A DNA stretch of 64,000 bases from Bog-756 sp963841885 (GTDB lineage Bacteria; Actinomycetota; Acidimicrobiia; Acidimicrobiales; RAAP-2), in the NCBI GenBank assembly GCA_963841885.1, contig CAWJEK010000032.1:43631-107630 (forward strand). Direction: 5' to 3'. The notes below the pieces were generated by a model. The model was not told the origin of the DNA, did not search any database, and was given only the letters and a program-made list of their open reading frames with translations. Positions 17,079 to 25,428 of this stretch are shown here, piece by piece; the first letter of the stretch is position 1, and each line of letters starts with the position of its first letter. The translations under genes and the position numbers were made by a program.

Positions 17079-19086
17079 GGTCGCCGACCGCCGGCTCGAC
17101 GGCCGCGGCCATCCCTCCGGGGACACCCGGGACGCGACCGGACCCCACCGGGTCGGTGTGGAAGATCATTCGCTCGAACCGCAACGTCCACCGCCGCTTC
17201 TGGAACTCGAGGATGCCCTCGGGGTGCGCCGCGTAGGTCAGGGCGCCGAAGGCGAAGAACACCACGACCAGGCTGTTCCCCCCGAGGCGGGCCGGGACGT
17301 AGGTCAGGAGCTGTTGGAGGATCACGAAGCCGAAACCGGCCTGCAGCGCCCCCTCGACGGTGCTGGCCCCCGTGGTCACCACGACCACCACGAACACCAG
17401 CGAGATCTGATAGTTGAAGAGGGCCGGGCTCACCTGCTGTTGCTGGATGACCTGGAGACTGCCCCCGATGCCGGCCACCAGACCCGACATGGCGAAGATC
17501 ACGACGTGCTGCCAGGTGAGGTTGATGCCCAGGCCCGACGCCCCGGTCTCGCTCCCCCGCATGGCGCCCAGGAACAGGCCCGTGGTGCCCCGCATCAGGA
17601 GCTTCACGCCGATGATGCACACCACCAGGACCACCATGGCGAGGACGAAGAAGGCGTGGCCGTTGGGATTGAACACGCCGAGGCCGACCCAGGACGACTT
17701 GACCTCGATCGACTGACCGGTGCCGCTCGAGAGCAGCTGGGGGAAGACCGTGTTGTCGAAGAACAGGGCGGCGGCGATGGTCAGGAGGGCCAGCCCGAGG
17801 CCGCGCAGCCGCACCGAGGCCACCGCCAGCACCACGGCCACGGCCGCCCCGACCACGGCGCCCACCAGGGCCCCCGCGAAGAAGCTGAACCCGAAGTGGG
17901 TGGCCAGCTGCGCGGCGGTGAAGGCGCCCACCCCGGCGAGGGTGGCCTGGGCGAGGGAGAGCTGTCCACCCATTCCGGTGATGAGCGTGATGGACAGGAA
18001 GATGGTGGAGAAGACCAGGCCGGCGTTGAAGACGTTCTCCCAGTTGGTCGGCAGCCAGGTCAGCATCGACACGATGAAGGCGACCAGGAGCACGTACCAG
18101 CCGATCCGCACGATCCGGTCGATCTGGGGGGCACGGAGTGTGGCGATGGTCGGCAACGGGGGTGGGTCGACCGAGGAGAGCGGATCCTTGGTCCGGTCGA
18201 GCTTGCGCAGGCCCGGCACGGCCATGAGCGCCACCACCAGCACGATGAACGGGAGCGAGGTGAAGAGCGCCGACGACCACACGCTGTCCACCGGGAGATA
18301 GCCCTGGAGCGTGGTGGTGAGCACGCCCATGAGCACGCCCACCAGGGCGGCGATGGTCAGCGAGCGCAACACGGCCCAGGCGGCGGCGGCGAAACCCGCC
18401 ACCATGAGGGCGGCGTAGTCGCTGAACTGGAGCTGCGGGTAGATGGGGGCGAGGAGGACGCCGGCCAAGGCGGCCATGAACCCCGAGATGGCCCAGGCCA
18501 CGGCCACCACCCGACCGGCGTTGACGCCGTCGAGCTCGATCAGGCGACGGCTCTCCACCGACCCACGCATCTGCAGACCGAGGTTGGAGAACCGGAGCAG
18601 CAGCCCGAGGGCGACCAGGACGAGCACCGTGGTGAGGGCCGTCGTGACGTAGATCCCGTTGATCGGCGTCCCGGCCACCCGGAAGTAGACCGTGTTCGGG
18701 TTGAACAGGATGCTCGGCGGGTTGTACTGGTTGGCGCTCCCGAAGAACACCGCCAGCACCGCCGGTATGCCTACGAAGAGGCTGATGCCGGTGACCAGTT
18801 TGGCCGTGGTGTTGGTGTTGGCGATCTTGCTGAACAGCAGGCGGTCGAAGGCGACCCCCACCACCGGACCGAGCACGACCACCGTCAGGACGAAGGACAG
18901 CCACACCGGGAGGTGCTCGTTCTGTACCAGGCGGGTGAAGAGGAAGGCGGACAGGTAGGCCTGGGCGCCGTAGGCGAAGTTGAACACGCCGGTGGCCTGG
19001 TACGTGAGCACGAGGCCCACGGCCACGATGGCGTACGTGCACCCATAGGGGACGCCGGGGATGGCGAATCCCAGGAAGTGCTCCAC
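17071..19086 (-). CDS. Fused LivH-LivM ABC permease
   Basis: A single 671-aa membrane protein joining both permeases of a branched-chain amino acid-type importer. Residues 1-295 are LivH-like (GVPYGCTYAIVAVGLVLTYQ, then VFNFAYGAQAYL, and later RGSVESRRLIELDGVN). A charged linker (LRKLDRTKDPLSSVDPPP) follows at about 300-330. Residues 330-630 are LivM-like (GMGGQLSLAQATLAGVGAF and RGSETGASGLGINL). Many hydrophobic segments are visible in both halves. No frameshift is seen across 2 kb. The GTG start at 19086 follows the binding-protein gene by about 40 bp. LivH and LivM are usually separate genes, so the fusion is noteworthy. Confidence 0.9.
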   Translation of the reverse strand: MEHFLGFAIPGVPYGCTYAIVAVGLVLTYQATGVFNFAYGAQAYLSAFLFTRLVQNEHLPVWLSFVLTVVVLGPVVGVAFDRLLFSKIANTNTTAKLVTGISLFVGIPAVLAVFFGSANQYNPPSILFNPNTVYFRVAGTPINGIYVTTALTTVLVLVALGLLLRFSNLGLQMRGSVESRRLIELDGVNAGRVVAVAWAISGFMAALAGVLLAPIYPQLQFSDYAALMVAGFAAAAWAVLRSLTIAALVGVLMGVLTTTLQGYLPVDSVWSSALFTSLPFIVLVVALMAVPGLRKLDRTKDPLSSVDPPPLPTIATLRAPQIDRIVRIGWYVLLVAFIVSMLTWLPTNWENVFNAGLVFSTIFLSITLITGMGGQLSLAQATLAGVGAFTAAQLATHFGFSFFAGALVGAVVGAAVAVVLAVASVRLRGLGLALLTIAAALFFDNTVFPQLLSSGTGQSIEVKSSWVGLGVFNPNGHAFFVLAMVVLVVCIIGVKLLMRGTTGLFLGAMRGSETGASGLGINLTWQHVVIFAMSGLVAGIGGSLQVIQQQQVSPALFNYQISLVFVVVVVTTGASTVEGALQAGFGFVILQQLLTYVPARLGGNSLVVVFFAFGALTYAAHPEGILEFQKRRWTLRFERMIFHTDPVGSGRVPGVPGGMAAAVEPAVGDHG

Positions 19087-19125
19087 GCCGGGTCGGTCCC
19101 TACCTCGTCAGTGCGGTGCGGGGGC

Positions 19126-20484
19126 TCATGCGCCCGGCGTGCCCGGCGGGGCCGGCTCCACCGCGGGGTCCTTGGCGTTCCCGTTCACGCACACGAATAC
19201 CTGTTTGCCCGAGCCGAGCACCGGGACGTACGTGGTCCCCTGGACCTGTACGAAGGCGCTGCAGGACGGGAGCGTGTTGGCGGTGTGGGCCGTCGTCCAG
19301 TCGACGGGCGCCGTCGTGCCGTCGGCGTTGAAGTTGGTGATCTTGTTGTCCTGGGCGATCACGTTGGCCTGGGTCACGTCGTTGCCCGCCGCCTTGATGC
19401 CGGCCACCAGAAGGACGGCCGACTGCCAGCCCTGGAAGGCCACGCCGTTGTAGGTGAACGTCGGCTCATACTTGTTCATGGTGGCGATGTACTGCTGCAT
19501 GCCGGAGTACGTGTTGCCGTACTTCGGCAGGGTGGCCGCCGAGAACGGGACCGAACCGGTGATGTTGAGGTACACCCCCTTCATCAGGCTGGCGTACTGG
19601 TTGAGCAGGCTCTGGTCGTACCCGTTGAGCCACAGCTGCTTGATGTTCAGCCCGTACTGCTGGATGTCACGGGCCATCGTGATGTTGTCGGAGGACTGCA
19701 TGCAGGACGACGACGAGGTCCGATCCGGCCTGCTGCATGCGTTGGACGTCCGAGGCGTAGCTACCACCCAGCTGGGCACCGACGTCGACGTAGTTGATGT
19801 TGTAGCCGGCGCTCTTCAGATCCGTGGCGTAGGCGTTGCAGGCGTCGTAGGAGGAGGCGATGGCCGGGCCGTAGCTGATGAAGGCGACGGCCTTCGATCC
19901 GTCGCCTTGATGAAGTGACCCATGGTCGGGAACGCCCGGCCGAGTAGATCTGGGTCGAGCCGCCCGCCGCGAAGAGGTTGGGCGCGGTCTGCCAGTTGGC
20001 GCTCACGTTGTACCCGTAGGTCGGCGTGCCGGTGGAGACGAAGTACGCCGGGGTGAACCAGGCCGAGGCCACCCCGACGGCGAAGACGTGGTCCTGGTCG
20101 ATGGCCGTGTGGACCTGCTGGGTGAACTGGCTGGGCGAACCGCCGTCGTCGAGGTCGGCGGTCAGGACGATCTTTCGCCCGTTGATCCCGCCCTGGGAGT
20201 TGACGAGGTCGAAGTAGGCCTCCATGCCCGGGCCGATGCCGTTGAAGTAGCCGGCCAGCGGAGCCGGTCTTGGTCTAGATGGCGCCGACACTGACCTGGG
20301 TGGCGGTGACGCCGGGGCTCTGCCGAGCCGGCCGACTCCCCGATGTGGTCGACGTCGAGGCCGCCGTCGTCGACGTGGTGGTGGTGGCCGGCGTCGACGG
20401 ATCGACGAGCATCCCGCAGCCACCACCGCCACCACGGCCATCGATGCGACCGGCACCAACCAATTCCCCCGGCGACCACCGCAT
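19126..20484 (-). CDS. ABC transporter substrate-binding lipoprotein, LivK-like (heavily frameshifted)
   Basis: Periplasmic-binding-protein-type I receptor for the adjacent Liv importer. The ATG at 20484 follows GAGGAGG. A lipoprotein signal (ASMAVVAVVAAGCSS, lipobox AAGC) and a Thr/Ser-rich linker follow. The mature domain shows VTATQVSVGAI, GYFNGIGPGMEAYFDLVNSQ, DQDHVFAVGVASAWFTPAY and, at the C-terminus, ALGSGKQ-like VLGSGKQVFVCVNG. The pieces lie in different frames with changes near 20470, 20415, 20262, 19940, 19905 and 19700, plus a TAG at 20276-20278 where a Tyr codon is expected. The span equals about 452 aa, normal for the family. Confidence 0.8.
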
Positions 20485-20681
20485 CAGTTCGTCCTCCTCG
20501 CACAGGGCCCACCGCATCGGAACAGGACGGGTCCGTCCTCCCCCCCGATGAACGGCAGGCCACCTGGCCTGTTCGTGTGGTCAGGACATTAGCCATACCA
20601 CTGGGGTGGAGACTAGCCATCTCGCAAAGCACCCACCGGGCATGGCCCGCGCAACAGGTCGGGACGCACCCCCGCCACGCG
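20485..20681. other. Intergenic region upstream of the Liv importer
   Basis: About 200 bp between the binding-protein start and the end of the ureidoglycolate-lyase-like gene. On the minus strand a TAATGT box near 20589 and a TAGTCT box near 20613 are candidate -10 elements for the importer transcript. The composition is less GC-rich than the flanking genes. No convincing ORF or RNA gene is visible. Confidence 0.4.
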
Positions 20682-21177
20682 TCACGCCGACAGCAGAACG
20701 TCGAGGGAGAGGCCCGCGGCGGCGAGGTCGCAGCTGCGGTTGTCCTCGACGTAGCGACGCCCCTGGACGTTGAAGAGCGACACCGACTCGGCGAACCGGG
20801 GGTACGGGCCCCAGTGCCACGTCCCCCGGTGCAGCACCACCGGGACGAGGGGCTCGAGCAGGAAGGCGCGCACGCCGTCGACGCCGTCGCCGTCGGCCGG
20901 CTCCGAGCCGGCCGGTGCCACGACGATCACCGAGGGGACGTCCAGGGCCATCAGCACCTGGGTGTGGGTGTCGTGGCGGAACAGGACCTCGCACCTCAAC
21001 CCGCCGGGTACGACCGGCACCTCGTCCCGGCGGTGCCCGATGCGGTTGACGTGGACGTCCCCCCAGGCGAACTCCAGGACGTGGTCACCATCCCGCGGAT
21101 CGGTGTCGTCCACCGGCAGCCATCCGAACGGAGCCCACAGGTTCCTCGTCGAGCGGCTTCGGTACTATCTGACGCAC
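20682..21177 (-). CDS. Ureidoglycolate lyase-like protein (AllA family, probable frameshift)
   Basis: Small cupin-fold protein of the ureidoglycolate lyase/hydrolase family (PF04115). The main frame carries the family's second half, VLHRGTWHWGPYPRFAESV, and ends AGLSLDVLLSA. The probable N-terminus, VRQIVPKPLDEE, lies in another frame, joined near 21147 to APFGWLPVDDTDPRDGDHV; this matches the usual PxPLT..AFAPFG beginning. Without a frameshift the first usable start is GTG at 21113. AllA releases urea from ureidoglycolate, but many homologues act elsewhere and no other purine-catabolism gene is here. It is divergent from a cupin gene. Confidence 0.62.
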
Positions 21178-21184
21178 AGCGTCG
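21163..21184 (+). promoter_or_regulatory. Putative -10 box and TGACG/CGTC inverted repeat upstream of cupin gene
   Basis: A TACTAT box (21163-21168) is followed at once by TGACGCACAGCGTCG (21170-21184), an interrupted inverted repeat with four of five arm bases matched. It sits about 45-60 bp before the cupin ATG at 21229 and overlaps the start of the divergent AllA-like gene. The repeat resembles the perfect TGACG-n3-CGTCA palindrome upstream of the second P450. Regulatory function is inferred. Confidence 0.35.
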
Positions 21185-21228
21185 TGATCCACGGCAGCAC
21201 CCATGACGAGCCAAGGAGACCACAACCC

Positions 21229-21612
21229 ATGGACGTTCGCAACATCGAAGACGTCGCCCCCGTCGTCGAGCACAACGGCACCGTCCCGGTCTGGTGGATG
21301 GTCAACTCCCGGGAGATGAAGGACCTGACCGACGGCGGGTTCCTGGAGCTCGTCAACGAGTTCGAGGTGGCGGGGGGCGGGTACGTCGACCCCCACTCCC
21401 ACCCGACCCACGAGTTCTATTACGTGCTCCGCGGTCGGGGCACCATGACCATCGGCGACGAGGAGCGTCTCATCGGCCAGGGCGACCTCGTCCACATCCC
21501 GCCGGACGTGGTCCACAGCCTGCGACCGGTCACGGACCACGCCCCGATCCACTGCTTCTGCTTCGCCATCGGCGTCAAGGGCGCGGGACCCATCGACTAC
21601 ACCAACCACTGA
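21229..21612 (+). CDS. Cupin-domain protein
   Basis: A 127-aa single cupin. Motif 1 is DPHSHPTHEFYYVLRGRG with HxH..(x)..E metal ligands, and motif 2 is LVHIPPDVVHSLRP with the further His. The C-terminus (PIHCFCFAIGV) completes the barrel. Relatives include small metal-dependent enzymes and sugar-binding proteins; no reaction can be assigned. The ATG at 21229 follows AAGGAGA. It is a single rightward gene between the AllA-like gene and the leftward RidA-RraA pair. Confidence 0.82.
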   Translation: MDVRNIEDVAPVVEHNGTVPVWWMVNSREMKDLTDGGFLELVNEFEVAGGGYVDPHSHPTHEFYYVLRGRGTMTIGDEERLIGQGDLVHIPPDVVHSLRPVTDHAPIHCFCFAIGVKGAGPIDYTNH

Positions 21613-21656
21613 GACCGACGCGGCACGGCCTCCGGCGCGGCCGGGTGGCGCGACCG

Positions 21657-22293
21657 TCAGCCGTCGGATTCGCCCGAGTCGATCAGCGAGGCGTCGAGGC
21701 CGAGCAGCCCACTGTCGTCGACCCGGCGCGCAACGCCTCGAAGTACCCCGCTTCCGCCGACTCCCGGGCGCGTCCGGCGGCGATGACGTCCGTCCACCGA
21801 TCCGGCCGGTACCACCACCACCCCGTCGACGTCCCCCACCACCCAGTCACCGGGGCCCACCGGTACACCGGCCACGCTGACCGGTAGTCCGGCCGTGCCC
21901 CGGGCAGTCTTTGGTGGCGCCGGGCAGCACGATCCCGTCGGAGAAGACGGGGAACCCGAGCCGCTCGAGCGCCCCCACGTCGCGCACCCCGCCGTCGATG
22001 ACCAGGCCGGCCAGGCCACGGGCCTGCGCCGCCGTCGTGAGCACCTCACCCCAGTAGCCGCGGTGGTGGACATCCCCCACGTCGACCACCAGGACGGAGC
22101 CCGCCGGGGCACGGGTCACCGCGACGTGGACCGCCAGGTTGTCACCGGGCGTGCAGCCCACCGGGTAGGCGGGGGCGGCCAGGGCGGCCCCCGGCCATGC
22201 CGCACGCACCCGGGGCGGCAGCCGTCGGGCGCCCGACTCCCCGAACGTGGCGGCTCCGAGCCCGGCGAGGGCGTCAGCGGTGTCCTGCTCCAT
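21657..22293 (-). CDS. RraA-family protein, 4-hydroxy-4-methyl-2-oxoglutarate aldolase-like (frameshifted)
   Basis: Member of the RraA/HMG-aldolase family, in which divalent-metal class II pyruvate aldolases cleave 4-hydroxy-4-methyl-2-oxoglutarate or decarboxylate oxaloacetate. The N-terminal frame has PGDNLAVHVAV, VVDVGD, GYWGEVLTTAA and the DGGVRD motif, which provides substrate and metal residues. The C-terminal segments GLPVSVAGVPVGPGDWVVGD, DVIAAGRARESAEAGYFEAL and LLGLDASLIDSGESDG are in other frames, with changes near 21900, 21795 and 21705. The ATG at 22293 follows GGAGGAG. It lies 36 bp downstream of the RidA gene. Confidence 0.8.
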
Positions 22294-22329
22294 GGTGTCC
22301 ACTCCTCCGTGTCCGGTTCCGGTGCGACC

Positions 22330-22825
22330 TCACGGCCGGACCGCCACCGTGACCTCGATCTCGACGGCGCCACCGCGCGGCAGGGCCGCCACCCCCACCG
22401 CCGAGCGGGTGTGGCGGCCGGCGTCGCCGAAGACGTCGTGGAGCACCCGACTGGCGCCGTCGACCACGGCCGGCTGCTGGTGGAAGTCGGGGGTCGAGGC
22501 CACGTAGCCGGTCACGGTGAGCACCCGCTCGACCCGGTCGAGGGAGCCGAGGGCCACTTCCAGCACGGCCAGCGCATTGAGCGCGCACACCGCCGCGGCC
22601 TCGGTTCCCTCCTCCACCGTCACGGTCTCGCCCAGCCGGCCACAGCACGTGAGCCGACCGTCGATCCGGGGAAGCTGTCCCGACGTCCGGGCCTGCCCTC
22701 CGTGGATCACGACGGCGTCGAGCGGGATCGTGGGGCGGGTGGGGTCCGTGGAGCTCGAGACCCAGCTCGGCCAGCCGGGCCCGGACCCGGCCGGTCACCC
22801 CCGCGGCACCTCCGTCGACGGCCAT
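22330..22825 (-). CDS. RidA/YjgF-family protein (one frameshift)
   Basis: RidA-like protein; family members hydrolyse reactive imine/enamine intermediates. Recognisable pieces are RARLAELGLEL at the N-terminus and, after a frame change near 22740, TIPLDAVVIHGGQARTSGQLP, ALNALAVLEVALGSLDRVE and ALPRGGAVEIEVTVAV. The arginine in the last helix region that contacts carboxylates in RidA is not obviously conserved; the protein resembles the YjgF type with RSAVGVAALP. The ATG at 22825 overlaps by one base (TGATG) the stop of a short ORF that carries the good ribosome site. It is followed by the RraA-like gene. Confidence 0.8.
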
Positions 22826-22914
22826 CAGTTCGAGCGTCCCTCGACCGGGCCCGTGGGCTCGCCCTGTCGGCGACGACCGACCCGGACCCGGGACGCCTCC
22901 ACGGACTCGTTCAT
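22825..22914 (-). CDS. Short ORF coupled to RidA start (29 codons), or misframed RidA N-terminus
   Basis: ATG at 22914 preceded by AGGAGGT at ideal spacing, encoding 29 highly charged residues (MNESVEASRVRVGRRRQGEP and a short tail) and ending in TGATG, so its stop overlaps the RidA start by one base. No known family. It could be a translated leader that couples initiation to RidA, or, given the many indels here, the true RidA N-terminal extension displaced by a base error. Confidence 0.4.
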   Translation of the reverse strand: MNESVEASRVRVGRRRQGEPTGPVEGRSN

Positions 22915-23042
22915 GGGCGGGACCTCCTGGGGACGGTGCGGATCGGGGCCGGCGCGCCATCGGGCCCGCCGGTGGGACGCGCCGATGCTAGTCCGCGACC
23001 CGTCGGCGCCGCGGGTCCGGGGCGACGTCGCCGACGACGGCC

Positions 23043-23048
23043 TACAGT
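23043..23048 (+). promoter_or_regulatory. Putative -10 box (TACAGT) of sulfatase transcript
   Basis: TACAGT ends 6 nt before the GTG at 23055, the same geometry as other starts in the window that look leaderless. No -35-like element is obvious. It would place transcription at or next to the GTG of a 22-codon reading frame that precedes the sulfatase. Confidence 0.4.
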
Positions 23049-23054
23049 GACGCC

Positions 23055-23123
23055 GTGCCCACGCTCGACCTGCGACCGCACGGACGGTACGCCCACGGCC
23101 GGCGACCGGCCGGGGACCGCTGA
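23055..23123 (+). CDS. Short leader ORF before the sulfatase (22 codons)
   Basis: GTG at 23055, placed for leaderless start after TACAGT, reads VPTLDLRPHGRYAHGRRPAG then DR and stops at TGA 23121-23123, three bases before the sulfatase ATG and in the same frame. It could be a regulatory leader peptide or the original N-terminus of the sulfatase interrupted by a base change. The opening words LDLRPHGRY resemble polysaccharide-deacetylase N-termini, but the piece is too short to assign. Confidence 0.3.
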   Translation: MPTLDLRPHGRYAHGRRPAGDR

Positions 23124-23126
23124 GCC

Positions 23127-25415
23127 ATGGAGCCGGGCGAGTTCCGCGGCACCATCCGCGACGATTTCGAGGGGTCGGTCCCGTGGTGGCCCGAGCGCCG
23201 GCGCCGCCGCGCCGGGCGCCCCCAACGTGGTCCTGGTCGTACTGGACGACGTGGGGTTCGCGCAGCTGGGGTGCTTCGGCTCGGACATCGCCACCCCGAC
23301 CCTCGACCGCCTGGCCGGTGCCGGGTTGCAGTTCACCAACTTCCACACCACCGCGTCTGTGCTCCCCCACCCGTTCGTGCCTGCTCACCGGACGTAACCA
23401 CCACAGCAACGGCATGGGGCGGGTGGTCGAACTGGCTACCGGGTTCCCGGGGTACGACGCCACCATCCCCCGGGCCAACGGGTTCCTCAGCCAGATCCTC
23501 GTCGACCGGGACTACGCCACGTGGGCCGTGGGCAAGTGGCACCTGGCCCCCGAGGACGAGTGCCACCTGGCCGCCCCCCGGCACAACTGGCCGCTCGGAC
23601 GGGGCTTCGAGCGGTTCTACGGGTTCATGGAGGGTGAGACCCACCAGTTCGTGCCCGCCCTCGTCTCCGACAATCACCAGGTCGAGCCACCCGGGCACCT
23701 ACGAGGAGGGTTACCACCTGACCGAGGACCTGGTCGACACCGCGATCGGCTACGTGTCCGACCTCCGGGCCATCGACACCGACAAGCCGTTCTTCCTCTA
23801 CTTCTGCCCCGGCGCCTGCCACTCCCCCCACCAGGCGCCGCGCCCGTGGATCGACCGGTACGCCGGCCAGTTCGACCGGGGATGGGACGACTGGCGCACG
23901 ACGACCTTCGCCCGACAACTGGCCGAGGGGATCCTGCCCGGGGGCACCGAGCTGTCGCCGCGCCCGGACTGGGTCCCCGCGTGGGACTCGCTGACCGACG
24001 AGACCCGCCGCCTCTACGCCCGCTACATGGAGGCCTTCGCCGGCTTCCTCTCCCACACCGACGACCAGCTCGGGCGGCTCGTCGACTTCCTCGAACGTAC
24101 CGGGGACCTCGACAACACCGTGCTCCTCGTGCTGTCCGACAACGGAGCCAGCTCCGAGGGAGGCCCCACCGGATCGGTCAACGACATCCGTCCATGGAAC
24201 ATGGCACCCCGCTCGGTCGAGGAGGCACTCGGCCGGATCGACGAGATCGGCGGTCCCCTCTGCCACAACAATTACCCGTGGGGATGGACGGTGGCCGGCA
24301 ACACACCGTTCCGGAGGTGGAAGCGCGAGGTCCACGAAGGCGGCGTCGCCGACCCGCTGATCGTCCACTGGCCGGCCGGCACGGCCGGCCACGACGCGTT
24401 CCGTACCCAGTACGTCCACGCCATCGACGTGGCGCCGACGTTGCTCGAGGTGCTCGGCATCGATCCGCCGGAGACCGTGGCCGGGGTTCCCCAGACGCCG
24501 ATGCACGGGACCTCGTTCGCCGATGCCCTGGCCGATCCCGGGGCGCCCGACCGTCACCACGTGCAGTACTACGAGATGTTCGGGTGCCGGGCGCTGTACC
24601 AGGACGGGTGGAAGGCGGTCACCTACCATCCGGTCCAGGACACGTCGGTGGCGTTCGCCGACGATCCGTGGGAGCTGTACCACGTGGCCGTCGACCCCTC
24701 GGAGTGCCACGATCTGGCCTCCACCGAGCCCGGGCGCCTGGCGGCCATGGTCGACCGCTGGTGGGTCGAGGCGCGGACCTTCGGGGTACTCCCCCTCGAC
24801 AACCGACCGTTCTCCGAACTGGTCTTCGGGCGACCCCGACCGGTGGCCGAGCGGGCCCGCTACGTGTACTACCCCGGGGCGGCGGCCGTGCCCGAGATGG
24901 TGGCCGTCAACGTCCGCAACCGCGACCACCGCATCGTGGCCACCGTCGAGATACCCGAGGCCGGTCCGGACGGCCGCGCCACCGAGGGCGTCCTCCTGTC
25001 GCTCGGCTCCGGGCTGGGCGGCTGGACGCTCTACCTCGACGACGGTCGACCCGCCTACGTCCACAACTTCGTCTCGCTCGAGGAGCACCACCTCGGCGCG
25101 ACCGAGCGGGTCCCGCCCGGTCGTCACCAGGTGGCGTTCGTCTTCGAGCGCACGGGGGAGCACCGCGGCGTCGGGCACCTCGAGGTCGACGGCGTCGAGG
25201 TGGCCCGGGGGGACATCCCGCGCTTCACGCTCACCAAGTTTTCCGTCACCGGGGCCGGGCTCACCTGTGGCTACAGCGACGGCCTGCCGGTGACCCGGCG
25301 TTACCAGGCCCCGTTCCGGTTCACCGGCACCATCGACGACGTGGTCGTCGAGGTGGACGGACCACCCTGGTCGGACCCCGAAACCGATGCCGAGGAGGCG
25401 ATGGCCCGCCAGTAG
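23127..25415 (+). CDS. Arylsulfatase, type I formylglycine-dependent (three frameshifts)
   Basis: Large sulfatase of about 763 aa, hydrolysing a sulfate ester; close in layout to long mycobacterial arylsulfatases. The N-terminal metal site is NVVLVVLDDVGF. The formylglycine motif is CSPTRSCLLTGRNHH, with the modified Cys at 23360-23362. Later come GKWHLAPEDE, NWPLGRGFERFYGF, PFFLYFCPGACHSPHQAP and the distal metal site VLSDNGASSEGG. The C-terminal 200 residues form a beta-rich domain. Frame changes occur near 23200, 23357 and 23690. No signal peptide is seen at the chosen ATG, which has a poor ribosome site. It requires a formylglycine-generating enzyme, not encoded here. The next gene is an acyl-CoA ligase. 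Confidence 0.86.
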   Translation: MEPGEFRGTIRDDFEGSVPWWPERRRRRAGRPQRGPGRTGRRGVRAAGVLRLGHRHPDPRPPGRCRVAVHQLPHHRVCAPPPVRACSPDVTTTATAWGGWSNWLPGSRGTTPPSPGPTGSSARSSSTGTTPRGPWASGTWPPRTSATWPPPGTTGRSDGASSGSTGSWRVRPTSSCPPSSPTITRSSHPGTYEEGYHLTEDLVDTAIGYVSDLRAIDTDKPFFLYFCPGACHSPHQAPRPWIDRYAGQFDRGWDDWRTTTFARQLAEGILPGGTELSPRPDWVPAWDSLTDETRRLYARYMEAFAGFLSHTDDQLGRLVDFLERTGDLDNTVLLVLSDNGASSEGGPTGSVNDIRPWNMAPRSVEEALGRIDEIGGPLCHNNYPWGWTVAGNTPFRRWKREVHEGGVADPLIVHWPAGTAGHDAFRTQYVHAIDVAPTLLEVLGIDPPETVAGVPQTPMHGTSFADALADPGAPDRHHVQYYEMFGCRALYQDGWKAVTYHPVQDTSVAFADDPWELYHVAVDPSECHDLASTEPGRLAAMVDRWWVEARTFGVLPLDNRPFSELVFGRPRPVAERARYVYYPGAAAVPEMVAVNVRNRDHRIVATVEIPEAGPDGRATEGVLLSLGSGLGGWTLYLDDGRPAYVHNFVSLEEHHLGATERVPPGRHQVAFVFERTGEHRGVGHLEVDGVEVARGDIPRFTLTKFSVTGAGLTCGYSDGLPVTRRYQAPFRFTGTIDDVVVEVDGPPWSDPETDAEEAMARQ

Positions 25416-25428
25416 CGGGCCCAAGACG

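Noticed and set aside
16846..19797. 983-codon open frame on the plus strand across the importer genes
   Set aside because: It is antisense to the LivH-LivM permease, which has clear family motifs and membrane segments. Its translation is rich in His, Glu, Gly and Asp runs typical of antisense frames in high-GC DNA.
20276..20278. TAG as a recoded (pyrrolysine-type) codon in the binding protein
   Set aside because: The same gene has several frame changes, TAG is used as an ordinary stop elsewhere in the window (for example 26991-26993), and no pyl genes are present.
23121..23123. TGA before the sulfatase as a selenocysteine codon
   Set aside because: No SECIS-like context was evident, the position is outside the sulfatase domain, and TGA is the common stop codon here.
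23625..25424. 599-codon minus-strand frame opposite the sulfatase
   Set aside because: Complementary to a gene with sulfatase motifs along its whole length; its composition is that of an antisense frame.
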